From: Vitrella brassicaformis
Lineage: Eukaryota > Sar > Vitrellaceae
Assembly: GCA_001179505.1 (NCBI GenBank)
Contig: CDMY01000562.1
Coordinates: 1 to 64,000 of the forward strand
DNA: 64,000 nucleotides
Direction of reading: 5' to 3'
Made by a program: the position numbers and the translations under genes. The notes under the pieces are model-generated. The model was not told the DNA's origin. It saw nothing but the letters and a program-made list of their open reading frames with translations, and did no database searches. This document shows, in pieces, positions 32,925 to 44,363 of this stretch; the stretch's first letter is position 1, and every line of letters begins with the position of its first letter.

Positions 32925-35900
32925 GGAGAGACAGATCAACATCACCTCAATCAACAGATCGGCCCGTGCGCTGCCTACCCGTGTCAAACATGTACTGCGC
33001 CAGCGCTTTGCAGAGCTCGGTCTTGCCGACGCCAGTGGGTCCGAGGAAGACAAGCGACGCGATCGGCCTGTCCGGGTCGTTGAGCCCCGCCCTGCTCCTC
33101 TGAATGGCCTCCGACACCACCTTGACAGCGTCGTTCTGGCCCACGACCCTCTTGTGCAGCTGGTCCTCGAGATTCATGAGCTTGTCCCTCTCAGTCTGGC
33201 TGAGCTTCTCGGCGGGTATTCCGGTCCACATGGAGATGACGGTAGCGATGTCCTCGACAGTGACCTCGTCGCGGAGGAGCCGCTGGCCGCCCGCCGTCTC
33301 CTCGTTGTACTTGTCTTCCTGGTCACGAAGCTGCTTGTCCAAATCAGGCAGCGTCTCGAACCGAAGCTCAGCTGCACGATTGAGGTCGAAGTCACGCTCG
33401 GCTGCAGGCAGGCAGGCAGGCATACACACACAGAGGGAGGAGGGATTGAGGGGCCCGTTGGCTTGGCTGTGTGTTTGTGGATGTGTGTGGATGGTGGATG
33501 TGTGTGCGTGTGTGTGTACCTTTATCGATTTCGACTTTGACGACATCGATTCTCTCCTTGAGAGCCCTGATCATGTCCACGCGCGACTTCTCCTTGCTCC
33601 ACGCATCCGTCAGAGAACCCTGCACACACACGCACGCACGCAGGAGCAGTCATTCAATCAGCCGGCCTCTGTGGATGGATGGATGGATGAGTACGTCAAG
33701 GTGTGGTGTCCGCTGTGCACCTACCTGTTCAGCCTTCAGCCTCTCGATTTGGCTCTCGATGCTGCGCAGCCGCAGCAGCTCCTGCTCGTCCTCGAGAGTG
33801 CGCTTCCCATCTGCACAGAGATACACACACATACACAGAGTCACAACATACTTCCCATTTCCTGCCTGCCACTGACCTCCGGTGATTGAGATTTTCTCCA
33901 TCTCCAGCTGGATGAGTTTCCTGTCGATCTCGTCGAGCTGCACGGGCTTGCTCGTGACGGCAATCTTGAGCCTCGCGGCGGCCTCGTCCACCAGGTCGAT
34001 GGCCTTGTCGGGCAGGAACCGGTCGCTGATGTACCTGTGGCTCAGCTGGGCCGCAGCCACGAGGGCCGAGTCGAGAATGCGGACACCGTGGTGCACCTCG
34101 TAGCGCTCCTTGAGGCCGCGGAGGATCGACACGGTGTCCTCGACCTGCGGCTCGTCCACCGACACCTGCTGGAAGCGGCGCTCGAGGGCCTTGTCCTTCT
34201 CGATGTACTGGCGGTACTCGTTCATCGTCGTCGCGCCGATGCAACGCAACTCGCCGCGGGCAAGCATCGGCTGGACAATCACACAGACAGATCGACACAG
34301 ACAGATGGACATAGAGAGGTGAGGAGACGGAGATGGATAAGATCGATCGTGTTGGCGTCGGTCGCACCTTGAGGAGGTTTCCAGCGTCCATGGCGCCGTC
34401 CGATGCGGCCCCCGCGCCGACGACGGTGTGTATCTCGTCGATGAACATGACGATCTGCCCCTCGGCCTCCTGCACCTCCTTCAGGACCGCCTTGAGCCTC
34501 TCCTCAAACTCGCCCCGGTACTTGGCACCTGATCCATGAATGGCGGCAATGGATGGATGGATGGCTATGTGAGCGGCTGGCTGGCTGACCTGCGATCATG
34601 CCGCCCATGTCGAGTGCGACGAGTCTCCTGTTCTTGAGGGAGTCGGGGACGTCACCCGACACGATCCGCTGGGCCAGCCCCTCAACGATGGCAGTCTTGC
34701 CCACACCTATATATAGGTAGACAGACAGCCACACGTACAACCAACAGATGGATGAACAGTCAGCGTGGGGCGGGCGGCCTGTGCCCATCCATCCATCCAT
34801 GTGCGTGGCCTTACCAGGGTCGCCGAGCAGGATGGGATTGTTCTTGGTCCGTCGGGAGAGGATCTGCACCGTCCGCCTGATCTCGGTGTCACGACCTGCA
34901 CGCAATGACACAGACACAGAATGAAGGACATGCAGCCTCTTATTGTCTGTCACGTCACCGCAACACGCACACACACCGGCAGAGGTTCATAAGGACACCT
35001 CCTCGCCTACCGATGACGGGGTCGAGGCGGCCGGCCTTTGCAGCTTTGGTGAGGTCCCTGCTGTACTTCTCAAGTGCCTCGTAGCTGGCCTCTGGGTTCT
35101 TGGACGTGACCTTCTTGGACCCCCTGATCTGATCCACACCGTCCTTGAGCTTGTTCATCGACACATTCTGACGCTGCAGAGCCGTCCGAGTGAACCTGAC
35201 GCACACACAAAACAAGGAGATGGACAAAGGGGAGTGGGGGCCCCCCGTGTGTGGGTGTGTGGTGTGTACTTGGTGTCCTCGACGGCGAGGGCGAGCATCA
35301 TGTGTTCGATGGAGATGTACTCGTCTCTGTATTCCTTCTTGTATCGCCTTGCGGTGGTGAGGACGTTCTGCAGCCCCCTTCCCAGCACCTTCTGCTCGCC
35401 GCCGCCAAACCCCATCATCTTGGGCATGCTCTTCAGGTGCTGGTCAAGCTCCTCCTGCAGCGTCTTGACGTTCGCACCGGCCTTGAACAGAATGCGCTGC
35501 GCCAGCCCGTCAGGACCCTCATCCAGCAACGCTGACACACACACACACACACCCCGACCCAAACCAGTGCATCATCCACACAGCAGGTACGCCGCCGCCC
35601 GTACGGCCCGTGTATGCCGTTGCCTCCCTCCCTCCCTCCCCCACTCACCTTTGAGGAGCATCTCGGCCTCGACGTATCCCGACTGGTATTTGTCGGCCAC
35701 CTGGTTGAGCTGACTCATGGCGTCCCATGCCTTCTCCGTGTAGTCGTTGGCGTTGATCGTGTACCCATCTTGCATCCGCAGACTCGTCAAGGGCGCCACA
35801 CGACGCACGCCGCTCGGCAGCAACGGCCGCCGATGCCGAGCAATGGGAGCACGCACGGCTGACGCATCAGACAGGCAGACAGATGCACAGAACGACACAC

Positions 35901-36197
35901 AAGCAAGGCGACAGAGATGCGACGAGACGACAGACAAGCCGTGTCTGTGTTGTGGGCGGCTGTCTGTCTGTGCGTACCTGGCATGGCGAGAAAAGCTGAC
36001 GATGCATCACTGATGGCTATGGGGAGCCTCAGATCTGCAGGTGACACATCCATCCATCATAGCATTCCATGCACCCACCGACAGCACAGGCAGCAGTCCG
36101 GTGTGGGACACCCATGCGTTTCATGCATACCTTCCGCAGCAGTGGGCATGCCAAACAGCACGGGAGCCAGCAGCAGCAACAACGTCAGCTGCATCAT
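31760..36197 (-). CDS. clpB: ClpB/Hsp104-family disaggregase, plastid-targeted
   Basis: AAA+ ring chaperone that pulls apart aggregated proteins using ATP. Exon 1 starts at 36197 with a signal peptide ([20 protein letters not shown]). The next two exons give a basic transit-like stretch ([20 protein letters not shown]) before the Clp N domain ([20 protein letters not shown]). Then come AAA-1 with Walker A GDPGVGKT (split across an intron near 34700) and Walker [15 protein letters not shown], the coiled-coil middle domain that separates ClpB from ClpA and ClpC (about 33150-33800), and AAA-2 with GPTGVGKTE and [15 protein letters not shown]. The C-terminal domain contains [20 protein letters not shown]. 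The tail is Pro-rich and stops at TAG 31760-31762. The two-part leader indicates a plastid in a secondary endosymbiosis lineage. There are about 17 exons, many with CA-rich introns. Confidence 0.93.
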
Positions 36198-36553
36198 GAC
36201 CCTCTCCCTCCCAGCACAGCGGATCTTCGCAAATAAGGAACCAGATCTTGGGCAGATGGCCTTCTCGGGGGTCGCGATGGCTGGAAGACAAGAGAGAATG
36301 AGGCAAGACACACGCGAATTAGCTCGCGTTTCGGGCTAGAGCCGATCTGGAGTTCGGCCGTGCCATAGGCTTGTTGCGGTGCAGAGATCTGGACTGCACT
36401 TGTGCGTTCAGTGTGCTTCTTGTCGGTGAACGACGGCCCCGATGAAGCCATGATTCAGCCAGTCAATTTGTCGCACTGACGAGTGTGGAGGTTGGTTCGA
36501 CGCGCAGGGTAGCTGATTGGTGCTCCCGAGGCTCTCCCGAGTAGTGCCAAATA
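36198..36553. promoter_or_regulatory. shared upstream region of clpB and NTPase-nuclease gene
   Basis: A 356-bp gap between divergent start codons. It includes the near-repeats CTCCCGAGG and CTCCCGAG shortly before the plus-strand ATG. No heat-shock element was convincingly seen. Confidence 0.35.
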
Positions 36554-38604
36554 ATGGATAGTGCTCAAGCTCCGGAACCAAAACGACTCAAGAGAGATGC
36601 TCAGCCTGGTGAGCAACAATCAAGCAGGAGAAAGGGCCACACTTGTGAGCACTCATCACCTGTGTGTGGGGTGTGTGTGTGTGTGTGCAGCTGGAGCAAG
36701 GAAGATATCCGTTGCAGACCTTGTGCCCCTCGCTGCAGGACTGCCTGCAGCGAGAGGAGTGCCTTCCATCGAGCTGACAAAGACGGATTCTCATGAGTTC
36801 ATCGGCCACAAGTATCGGGACGACATGCTGGAGCATATCAAGAGTTTCTGCGACCTGGAGAGCGGCTCACCGCGCGGCCCTCAGCCCCGGAGCGACAACC
36901 AGAATGCCCTCCCTACGCGAATCCCTCCTATGGCCCTCACTCGTCATCCTTCAGGAGGCAAGACGAGGACGCTTAAGGAGATTGGCCTCGCGCTTCGCAA
37001 GCAGGACATCTTCTCCCTCTTCATCACATTCAGCGACCTCACTCAGTATGATGCTGCAATCGAGCGGGACCGCACATGGCTGCAGTCGCTGCTTTTGCGC
37101 ATCGGCTGGGCGGCTGCCAGGGACGACGTGCGGGGGAGTGTAGGGGACGACTTCTCAAGGTGGCTGACCGAAGTGGACGTTACCAAGGACACCATTTGCA
37201 AGTGGCTAGGTGATGCCGTCTGCGTCCTTCTTGTTGATGAGCTGAATAAATTGATGGTGGGAGAAGGCCGACAGCAATTTCCTGATGAGGGAGCGATCGC
37301 GGCGGAATTTCTTCGGGCAGAGTTCGTCGACAAGCGTGGCCGCTATCTCGTATTCTCAAGCCACTTCACAGAGACGGGCACGAAGCTCACGGTGTTCATG
37401 GAGAGTCTAAGCAATCGGGATGTCCTTCGCCCCCTCTTGCCGGTGATCACATCTGTTGATCAAGCGGCCGTCCTCAGCCAGGAGGCCGCCTCGGCTCCCA
37501 AGCTATATTATCTTGGATTGACACCCGCCCTAGTTCACAAGGCGTTTGCCGTTGAGAAACGACCCGCTACTTGTGTTGATCAGCTCTTCGACAGGCTCCC
37601 GAAACCGCCCTTCACCAGGGCCACGCTGCGAGCCATGATCATGCTTGCGCTGGACGGAGCTGCGCATCGTGTGGCGGGGTTGGGCGGTTGGGCTGCGGCA
37701 TTGGATGCGTTTGTCGATGACCCACTTCGACTTCCTATCGGGACCCCATCGTACACGTGGTCGCCATGCTTTCTGGCAGCTGCCTGTGAGCAACTTGTTG
37801 GTGTTGGCGAGTTCCGCCAGTCTCTTCGTCAAGGCCTGTGGCGGATCGTCGCCAACCTACGGCAGCTGGCTGAAGCAACAGAAGGGTCCGGCGTGCAGTG
37901 GGAGGGCGTTTGTGCTGCGGCACTCATCCTACGGATGCTGCAGAGCGACGTTGGAGATTATAAACCCTCAAATCTGCATGCAGAAGCCAGAGCAATCCTG
38001 CCTACTGCGGTTCTCAATGGTCGGTGACACACAGATGTGTAAACACAAAAGCTCTGGTCGATAGATACAAATGAGTAGTTCATCAGTCTTTCGTGTTTTG
38101 TGCTGTTCGTGTGGGTGTCATGTCAGGATGTGAATTTGGAGGTGCCTTTCGTCCAACCGACTCAGCTGGCTTCATCGGACCGATTGCTCTCCAAACATCG
38201 CTCTCCTGCGCCGGATGGTCGAGACCGAGATATCAAGACCATCCTACCGGCAGCAGGGGCTCGACAAGGGCATTATGGCGCTTTTTGTACAGCCGGCTGC
38301 CAGCAGTTTTCCTTGGTATGACATGTTCATCTTCGTCTGTTGCGACGGGCGGGTGGAGGAGATCTGGGGGTACCAGTCGAAGACAGGCAGTGGCACTCCT
38401 GCAGACGCGCAGACGTTGGTGTCGAAAGAAGTCGATAAGTCAGTGTGGCTGCGCGGTGATGCAAGTCAAGGAGTGCGGAGGGATAATGGGTGGATCGTCG
38501 CCTCTCGGACAGCAATTGAGGCGTTGTGCGGCTTCAGCTTGAAACGCTCATGCCCTGCCAATTGGCTGTTGGATCCAAGGGTCTGGGAGCGGGACGAGAA
38601 GTAG
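36554..38604 (+). CDS. CRN/RHS-like P-loop NTPase with C-terminal nuclease-like domain
   Basis: Three exons: 36554-36608, 36691-38023 and, most simply, from 38166 to the TAG at 38602-38604. The start has a basic PEPKRLKRD motif that could be nuclear-targeting. The central part carries a P-loop variant ending SGGKTRTL (about residue 125) and a Walker B-like VCVLLVDELNKL (about 215). It is followed by GRYLVFSSHFTETG, a layout like the NTPase of Crinkler (CRN) and retrotransposon-hot-spot (RHS) proteins. The last exon has PWYDMFIFV and IWGYQSKTG, which resemble the Asp and Gln-x-Lys of PD-(D/E)xK nucleases that such NTPases are often fused to. Those families include secreted effectors, selfish-element proteins and endogenous proteins. 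No signal peptide is seen here, so an intracellular role is more likely. The assignment rests on motif layout and needs a profile search. Confidence 0.55.
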
Positions 38605-38890
38605 TCAAGGGTCTGGGCGGGTGGCCAGGTGTTCTTTGGGTGTTCTCGATATGGCCTTCCCTACTGCCCGAACGAGGCGGAGGGGCTGGACCTGGCACAC
38701 CCGCAGACACAAATAGGGTACGCGCATACAGACACACACAGATGATGGCTGTGGCAACGCATCTGCATCTGTGCGTGTGTCTAGACGTGAGAAGGGTCTT
38801 TAGTGGTTCACGTTTCGGCGTTCGTCTCTGTGTCGGCCTCGTCCTTTGGCGCTCCTCAGTCGTCGTCGACGTCGTCCGCCGTCGGGTCTG

Positions 38891-40619
38891 ATGGACAGCG
38901 GTGAGGAGTCGGGCGACGACCCCTTCCTCAGACCACACCGACTGACAACATCCACAAACGTCGAATTAGAAGGTATGCAGCCACACACATACCGACCGTA
39001 TCATTCGTGACATACCGGCGACACAATCACTTTGGCTGTCTGTCTGTCTGTATGTCTGTGTGTGTGTGGGTGTTTCAGTCGACGAGGAGGAGCTTTGCTT
39101 TTCCGGTCGGCATCCATCGGCGCAGACGTCGGACCCTGGTCGGCCAGCCACATAATATACGCACACTCAAGTCAAGTGTGCTCCCTGCACTCACTGTGTG
39201 TGCGCTCGGTTGGGTTGGGTGTGTGCAGCTCTGCAGAGCTTCCACAATACCATGCACGACGCGACGGACGGGTCAGTCGGTGCACTCACGCCCACACGCC
39301 CCTTCTGCTGCACCATGTGTGTGTGTGTGTGTGTGTGTGGATGGGTGCCGCAGTTGGTGGTCGAGGGCACCCGTTCACTGTCGATGGCGATATCTGATCT
39401 GCACGAGCGCGTGCGGCGCCAGAGGAGGGCCTGCGGGGCCGTCATCGTCAACCTTCTCCACCACAGACGTGTCGCAGCAGCTGGTGGAGCTGTGTCAAAA
39501 CAGCACCGGGGAGCAGCCAGACGGGGGTCGCACCCCGAGTGAGCATCAACTCGTACCCTCACTGCCCCCTCCTGAGCTCACCCCAGGAAGCAACAGGTAC
39601 GTGACACAGGGGGGAGGAGGAGCTCACCCGATACATTGCTGAGGTGTGTTGTTTGCCTTGGTGCAGCCCTCTGCCACTTGAGTCGCCTGTGGCTGCGTTG
39701 GTGGACGAGTTGGACCGGTGCGGTGCGAGACTGATCTTTCTGCGAGAATAGCGAGGGCACGCGAGCACCTGCAATACATACACCACAACGTCGACGAGTG
39801 AGCGCGCTGCATGTACACATACACCGATGGAAGAGCAGGCAACGACGAGGCTTTGCTTCAGTCTGATTGTAGCTGTTGGTGAGGCTGCCTTGCGAGGGGA
39901 GACTGAAGGACCTACAACGAGACAACCAAGAGCTCGTACAGCGCGATGCAGACCGGTGCGCTGACAAACGGATCTACACACATGACCCCCTCCATCCATT
40001 TGTCTGCCCGTGTCTGTCTGCCTTGGGTGCGAGTCTATTCAGGCTGACCAAGGCGAAGCTCAACACATTCACGTAGGTGGCCGACGTCATGCAGTTCCAG
40101 CATGCGGCGAGCAACGAGAGCAGACGCCTGCAAGCCCTTAAAGACCGATCCCACGAGCATCTCACGAGGCCTCATGATGAGTCCTTCAAGCGTGACGTGG
40201 AGCGGCGTATCGCGGCGCGCGACAGGGAGGCAGCTGAGCAGCTGCGACAGTACGAGGAGGCAACAGAGACAAGGGTACGAGAGATCCAATCGGACATGCA
40301 GGCGCAGCTGGAGGAGGAGCGGGCCAAGCGTGAGGAGGAGCTCAGGGCCAAGGCCAAGAGCACGTGAGGTGATATTCATGACTTGTCGCCACAATAGTGC
40401 ATCTGCAGAGGTGGGTCAACATATGAAGTCTGTGTGTGGTGGTCAGGGGCAGGCAGGCATCTTTTGTGTGTGTGTGTGTGTGTGTGTGTAGGCTGTTTCG
40501 AGCGAATGAAGAAGGAGTACACCAGCAAGAAGCCGTCGTGTCCAATCTGCCGAAAGCCTGGACATTCGGGCCTCGTTTGGGAACAGGGGTGGCACTCCGA
40601 TGACTGCCTGACTGACTGA
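38891..40619 (+). CDS. coiled-coil protein with C-terminal Cys/His motif
   Basis: Eight or more small exons starting MDSGEESGDDPFLRPHRL at 38891. Downstream pieces join in phase when short introns of about 37-40 nt are allowed: LSMAISDLHERVRRQRRA, then QQLVELCQNSTGEQPDGG, then SPVAALVDELD joined to RAREHLQYIHHNVD. After that come GRLKDLQRDNQELVQRD and the long heptad stretch 40110-40367 (RRIAARDREAAEQLRQYEEA; MQAQLEEERAKREEELRAKA). The last exon, taken from about 40525, gives KKPSCPICRKPGHSG and HSDDC, a possible zinc-binding knuckle, ending at TGA 40617-40619. Coiled coil plus zinc motif is typical of scaffold, cytoskeletal or ubiquitin-related proteins, but no family was recognised. The splice between 39280 and 39353 is unresolved. 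Confidence 0.5.
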
Positions 40620-41417
40620 CTGCCTGACTGACTGAGAGCAGGCGGCGTATGAGCGGGCGATGTGTGTGCTGTGTTGTTTTCTGTGTCCGAGTGCCGTGCG
40701 TTAAACGTTTTATGTGTCTAGTAGGTCTATCTAGCTATAGATGTATCTGTGCCATACACATGTCTGTATGCATACGTATATGTATACATCGATGCACACA
40801 GGGGTCGTGTCTCTTTTTTGATCGGAACACATTGTGGCCCGATTAATGGCGTGTGAGAGTCAATTACATAATGGCTGCACTCTTCGTTATGGCGCATGAC
40901 GAACACTCAGTGATATTCGGGTCTCACTTTCCCTACCGATTCGCCCTCCCTCCCTTCAAATGCACCGACCATGTCGTCACACGGGACAATGGGTACAGGT
41001 GAGGCCGCACTTCATTTGGCAATGGCTGTGGAGGGAGCCGTACGTCCATGTCTCTCTCTTCACTTCGATTTGTGCATCAATGATTGACACGTCGATGGTT
41101 GTTCGTGCCCTCCGATCCGACATAGGTCAACACAATGTGTATCGTCCCCTCTTCTCTGTCTCGTCCGCACAGGCTGTCCCAATCATACAAGCTTCCTTCC
41201 ATCTCGTCGGCCGTTCGAATTAAAAAGAAAAGAAGCACTCTCATCAATACCGAACCGTGTCGATGAAAAGTATGAGACGAGAGACATAGAAACGCTCACT
41301 CGATCACTCAGAAGGGTGCGTGTGTTGTCTGTCTTCTTTTAGCCCACAGCGTTGTGCTCGAGGAGGAAGGCGCTGACGGTGCCGACGGGGGTTCCATCGG
41401 ACAGAAGAATTGAGCTG
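40620..41417. other. intergenic between convergent genes
   Basis: No supported gene. The stretch is clearly more AT-rich than the flanking coding DNA. It holds CTGA repeats just after the preceding stop. An open frame 41339-41533 on the minus strand overlaps the end of the next gene in a different phase and may be 3' UTR. Confidence 0.5.
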
Positions 41418-44062
41418 TCAAACACGGTTTTCCGTTTTTCCTGGGATGATGGCATCGTCCTTCTCGATGAAGTCGGAGTCGGAGCTGAAAAGTTCAAGTC
41501 CGATCTCCACCTGCATGATTCGTAATAAGGCATTCACACATGCAGAGAAGCTACCTTTTCTGCTCAATGACTCACCCACCTGCCACACAGTGATGTCGGC
41601 ATTTTGGGGGAGTGATGTGTCCTTCTTGAACAGAAAGCGGCCAAACGCCGAATTGCGGGTGCAGCTTTCGTAGCTTTTGCAGATGGGTTTGTTGTTTTTC
41701 TAAGTAAGACATTCCATGATGAATGCGATATCTATGTGTGAGCTCCGCACGGACCTTGAGGTTTGCCGGAGTGATAGAGGTTGTGCCAACCCGCTTGAGA
41801 GCGTCACGGAGAGAGACTCTAGGGCCCGAGTTGGCGAACGTGGCGCCCACAAGCCTGCATTGTGCAGCCGCCAGGAACAAAACATTCAGTTCATATGAGT
41901 CAGAGGCGTATTCACCTACAATAGACGCTGGTAATCCTGAGCTATACCCAAATTCTCCTCAAATCTGCCCATCATGGGACCCAGCTGCATTAAGTAGCGC
42001 AATAACATGCAATCAACCTGGACAGCGTCTCTTACCTGCTTCCTGATTTCGAAGTCCGAATCTTTTTGCTGAGGGTCTTGCATGAGCTCGATGCAGATAT
42101 CGATGTAGAAATTACCTGGGGGGTAGGTCTGAGAAGTTTAAAGCACACATCCATATGGGAACGCAGTGTGGCACCAATGGCGATATCGCACCCTGTCGAG
42201 GTGGTCCCGTGTCGGAGACACAGTGCATATGATGTCGATGTCCTGGCCTTGTGCCCCCGTGAAGAAGAGGTAATTCAAAGAGGCCGTGTTCGTCTCGACT
42301 GCAGTTGGCGGCAGGAGCAGCTGACTCAGGTCATACTTGGTGATTGTGGCGTCAAACTTGCGAACAGCATACGGCTCTTCTAGGCAGGCCTTGGCGATGA
42401 TGTGGATAGGCAGCACAGCAGGCAGCAGAAGGGAAGCGGCTTTGAAGGGGTCGAACTTGAAATCTGAGAGGGCAGTGCCAACAGCGTCTTCCAAGACCTG
42501 CAGACATGCAGCACATGTGAATGACAAGATGCACAACACATATCGTGCGCGGCAGCTTTCGCCCCACTTTGATCATGCAGAGGAGCTGGTGAGCGACACT
42601 TTTACGCTTAAACGGCTTCGATGGCAATGCCTCCTTAGACTGAGGCTCCTTCTGTTGGACACACGACTTGACAGACTGCCGTAAGTCCGGCACAGCCTCG
42701 ATAATCGTGGTGATACTCTCTTTCTGCAGTTTGTCGGCAAGGTGCTTTCCCCGGCGACTGCTTGCGATCGGTGCATTTTAGTCACTGCTGAGCATCAGGT
42801 TACGCTGCAGTGTGTCGTAAGCGTTGGTTTTCTTGCATTAATAGGAAAAGGGAGATAAGGGTCAATCCGTGTTGCTTTTCGAAGTTGATTTCCATACCGA
42901 GGACAGGGCTGTGAACGCCTTTTCGTAGTCGAACTCCCTCTCTACCTGCTCGACGTTATAGGAGAATCCGTAGCTCTGCACAGCGACATACAGAGGACAC
43001 CTTTCGAAGCGCTTTCACATCCCCGTTCAGCCGAGACGTACCATGTACCAGAAAGCAAAGTTCTTGAGATACACACACAGAGGGAGACGCGCAATGAGCG
43101 CGAATGAAGTGCTCTTCTTTCTCTCTGTCTCTCTGTGTCTCTCTCTGTCTCTCTCTGTCTCTCTCTTTGTGTGTGTGTGTGCGTGCGTGTCTGTGTGTGT
43201 GTATGTGTATCAGCTGATCAACGCACTCTCAATAGATACAGCTCTTTGATGCTGCTGCCATCCTCCAAGGACGCTTCCGGGCAGCCCCTGCAAAACAGAG
43301 AGACGGGATTGGCATGAGAGACATGGGTATCGGGCGCGCAGCCAATCTCACCAATGCGGTCCGAATCTATCAACCCAGGCAAGGTTCACGACCAGCAACG
43401 CCGACCCGGAGATGTCCGACTGCTGCCGAGCGATGTTAGCCACGTGACAAGGCTTGTCTGTGTGAGTTTCGACGCTGTGTATGTTGTCCGGCATGATAAA
43501 GATCGATCCCTGGATTCCTGGGCCGTACTCCATGCTGTAGGTATAGATGTCGTTGATGTGCGTGATGAAGATCTGCAATGCCAGTTCTCCTGAAAGCCGA
43601 AGCCTACAGGCATAAGACACACACATACACATTAGTTAAGTGACTGAGACAGACAACAACATGAAACTCTGTCCTAGCTGCTTCCCGCGCTTTGTCTTAC
43701 ATCATCGGAGACCAGCTGTCAAAGTTTTTCCGCATGTATGCTGTAACAGAGAGGGAGAGCTTCAGGTGAGTGGCTCCTTTGATAGGTCCCGTCATTTTGC
43801 TCTGCCACGGATCAGGTATCTGGACGTGGCAAGTCATGTTCAGCGCTCTGTCAGGGTTATGAGGGCTGTACAGCATCGATCGGTAGGCGTCACCGTCGTC
43901 GACCACTGATCTGCACAAGGGGTCATCATCCAGTGGCAAGTTCTCGTCGGCAACATGCACAGGCTGGGTTCCAGCCTCGCCTCGGCCAACAACTTGAAGA
44001 ACTGTGTCAGCCCGAGCTGCGGCGAACGCTGTCGAGAGCAACAGCAGGAGAGCAGCCGCCAT
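41418..44062 (-). CDS. secreted or organellar protein of unknown function
   Basis: Begins with a signal peptide (MAAALLLLLSTAFAAARADT) at 44062. About a dozen exons follow. Readable parts in order are DENLPLDDDPLCRSVVDDGD, LSGELALQIFITHINDIYTY, YGPGIQGSIFIMPDNIHSVE, SGSALLVVNLAWVDRFGPHW, then SYGFSYNVEQVEREFDYEKA, a charged helix DKLQKESITTIIEAVPDLRQ, FDPFKAASLLLPAVLPIHII, FYIDICIELMQDPQQKDSDF, and finally DITVWQ joined to VEIGLELFSSDSDFIEKDD, stopping at TGA 41418-41420. The last two units look alike (aromatic, hydrophobic strand ending IEL or LEL, then Ser/Asp and KD/DF), suggesting an internal beta-domain repeat. Some introns must be only 30-50 nt for the frame to hold. No family recognised. 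It is divergent from the threonine deaminase gene. Confidence 0.5.
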
Positions 44063-44363
44063 TGCGTGACGCGCGGACAGGCGGGGGCGCGAAGACAGGG
44101 GGCTGCATGCATCTTGAGACGTGGCCCACGTCTCGTGTAAATAAACGGCCAAGCTAATGGGAGGGGTTGACGGAATCACAAAGTCCGCCTCCCATCAGCT
44201 GCCTTCAGTGAGCGTAGGGGGACAAGTGTGTAGCATTCATGCACGTCCATGGTCTCGCCTTCAGCTCGCATCTGCGAGCTTCTTTGCAGATCTCTTCTGA
44301 AGAAGCGGCGAATTCAGTCAAGCACCTCTCGGTCGCAGTTCTGCTGACCACTACTCAGCAAGA
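44063..44363. promoter_or_regulatory. shared upstream region of secreted-protein gene and ilvA
   Basis: A 301-bp space between divergent start codons. No copy of the AGGGTTTCAAACCC block and no other recognisable motif was found. Confidence 0.35.

Noticed and set aside
39666-40560. Apparent stop and frame shifts in the coiled-coil gene
   Set aside because: A 38-nt intron joins DELD to RAREHLQ in phase, and a later acceptor (GTACACCAG) joins the coiled coil to the Cys/His end in phase, so the gene need not be broken.
41572-42540. Apparent single-base frameshifts in the secreted-protein gene, including one at a run of six C
   Set aside because: A 93-nt GT-AG intron from ICT to TYPPGN and short later introns keep one frame throughout, so no pseudogene or sequencing error is required.
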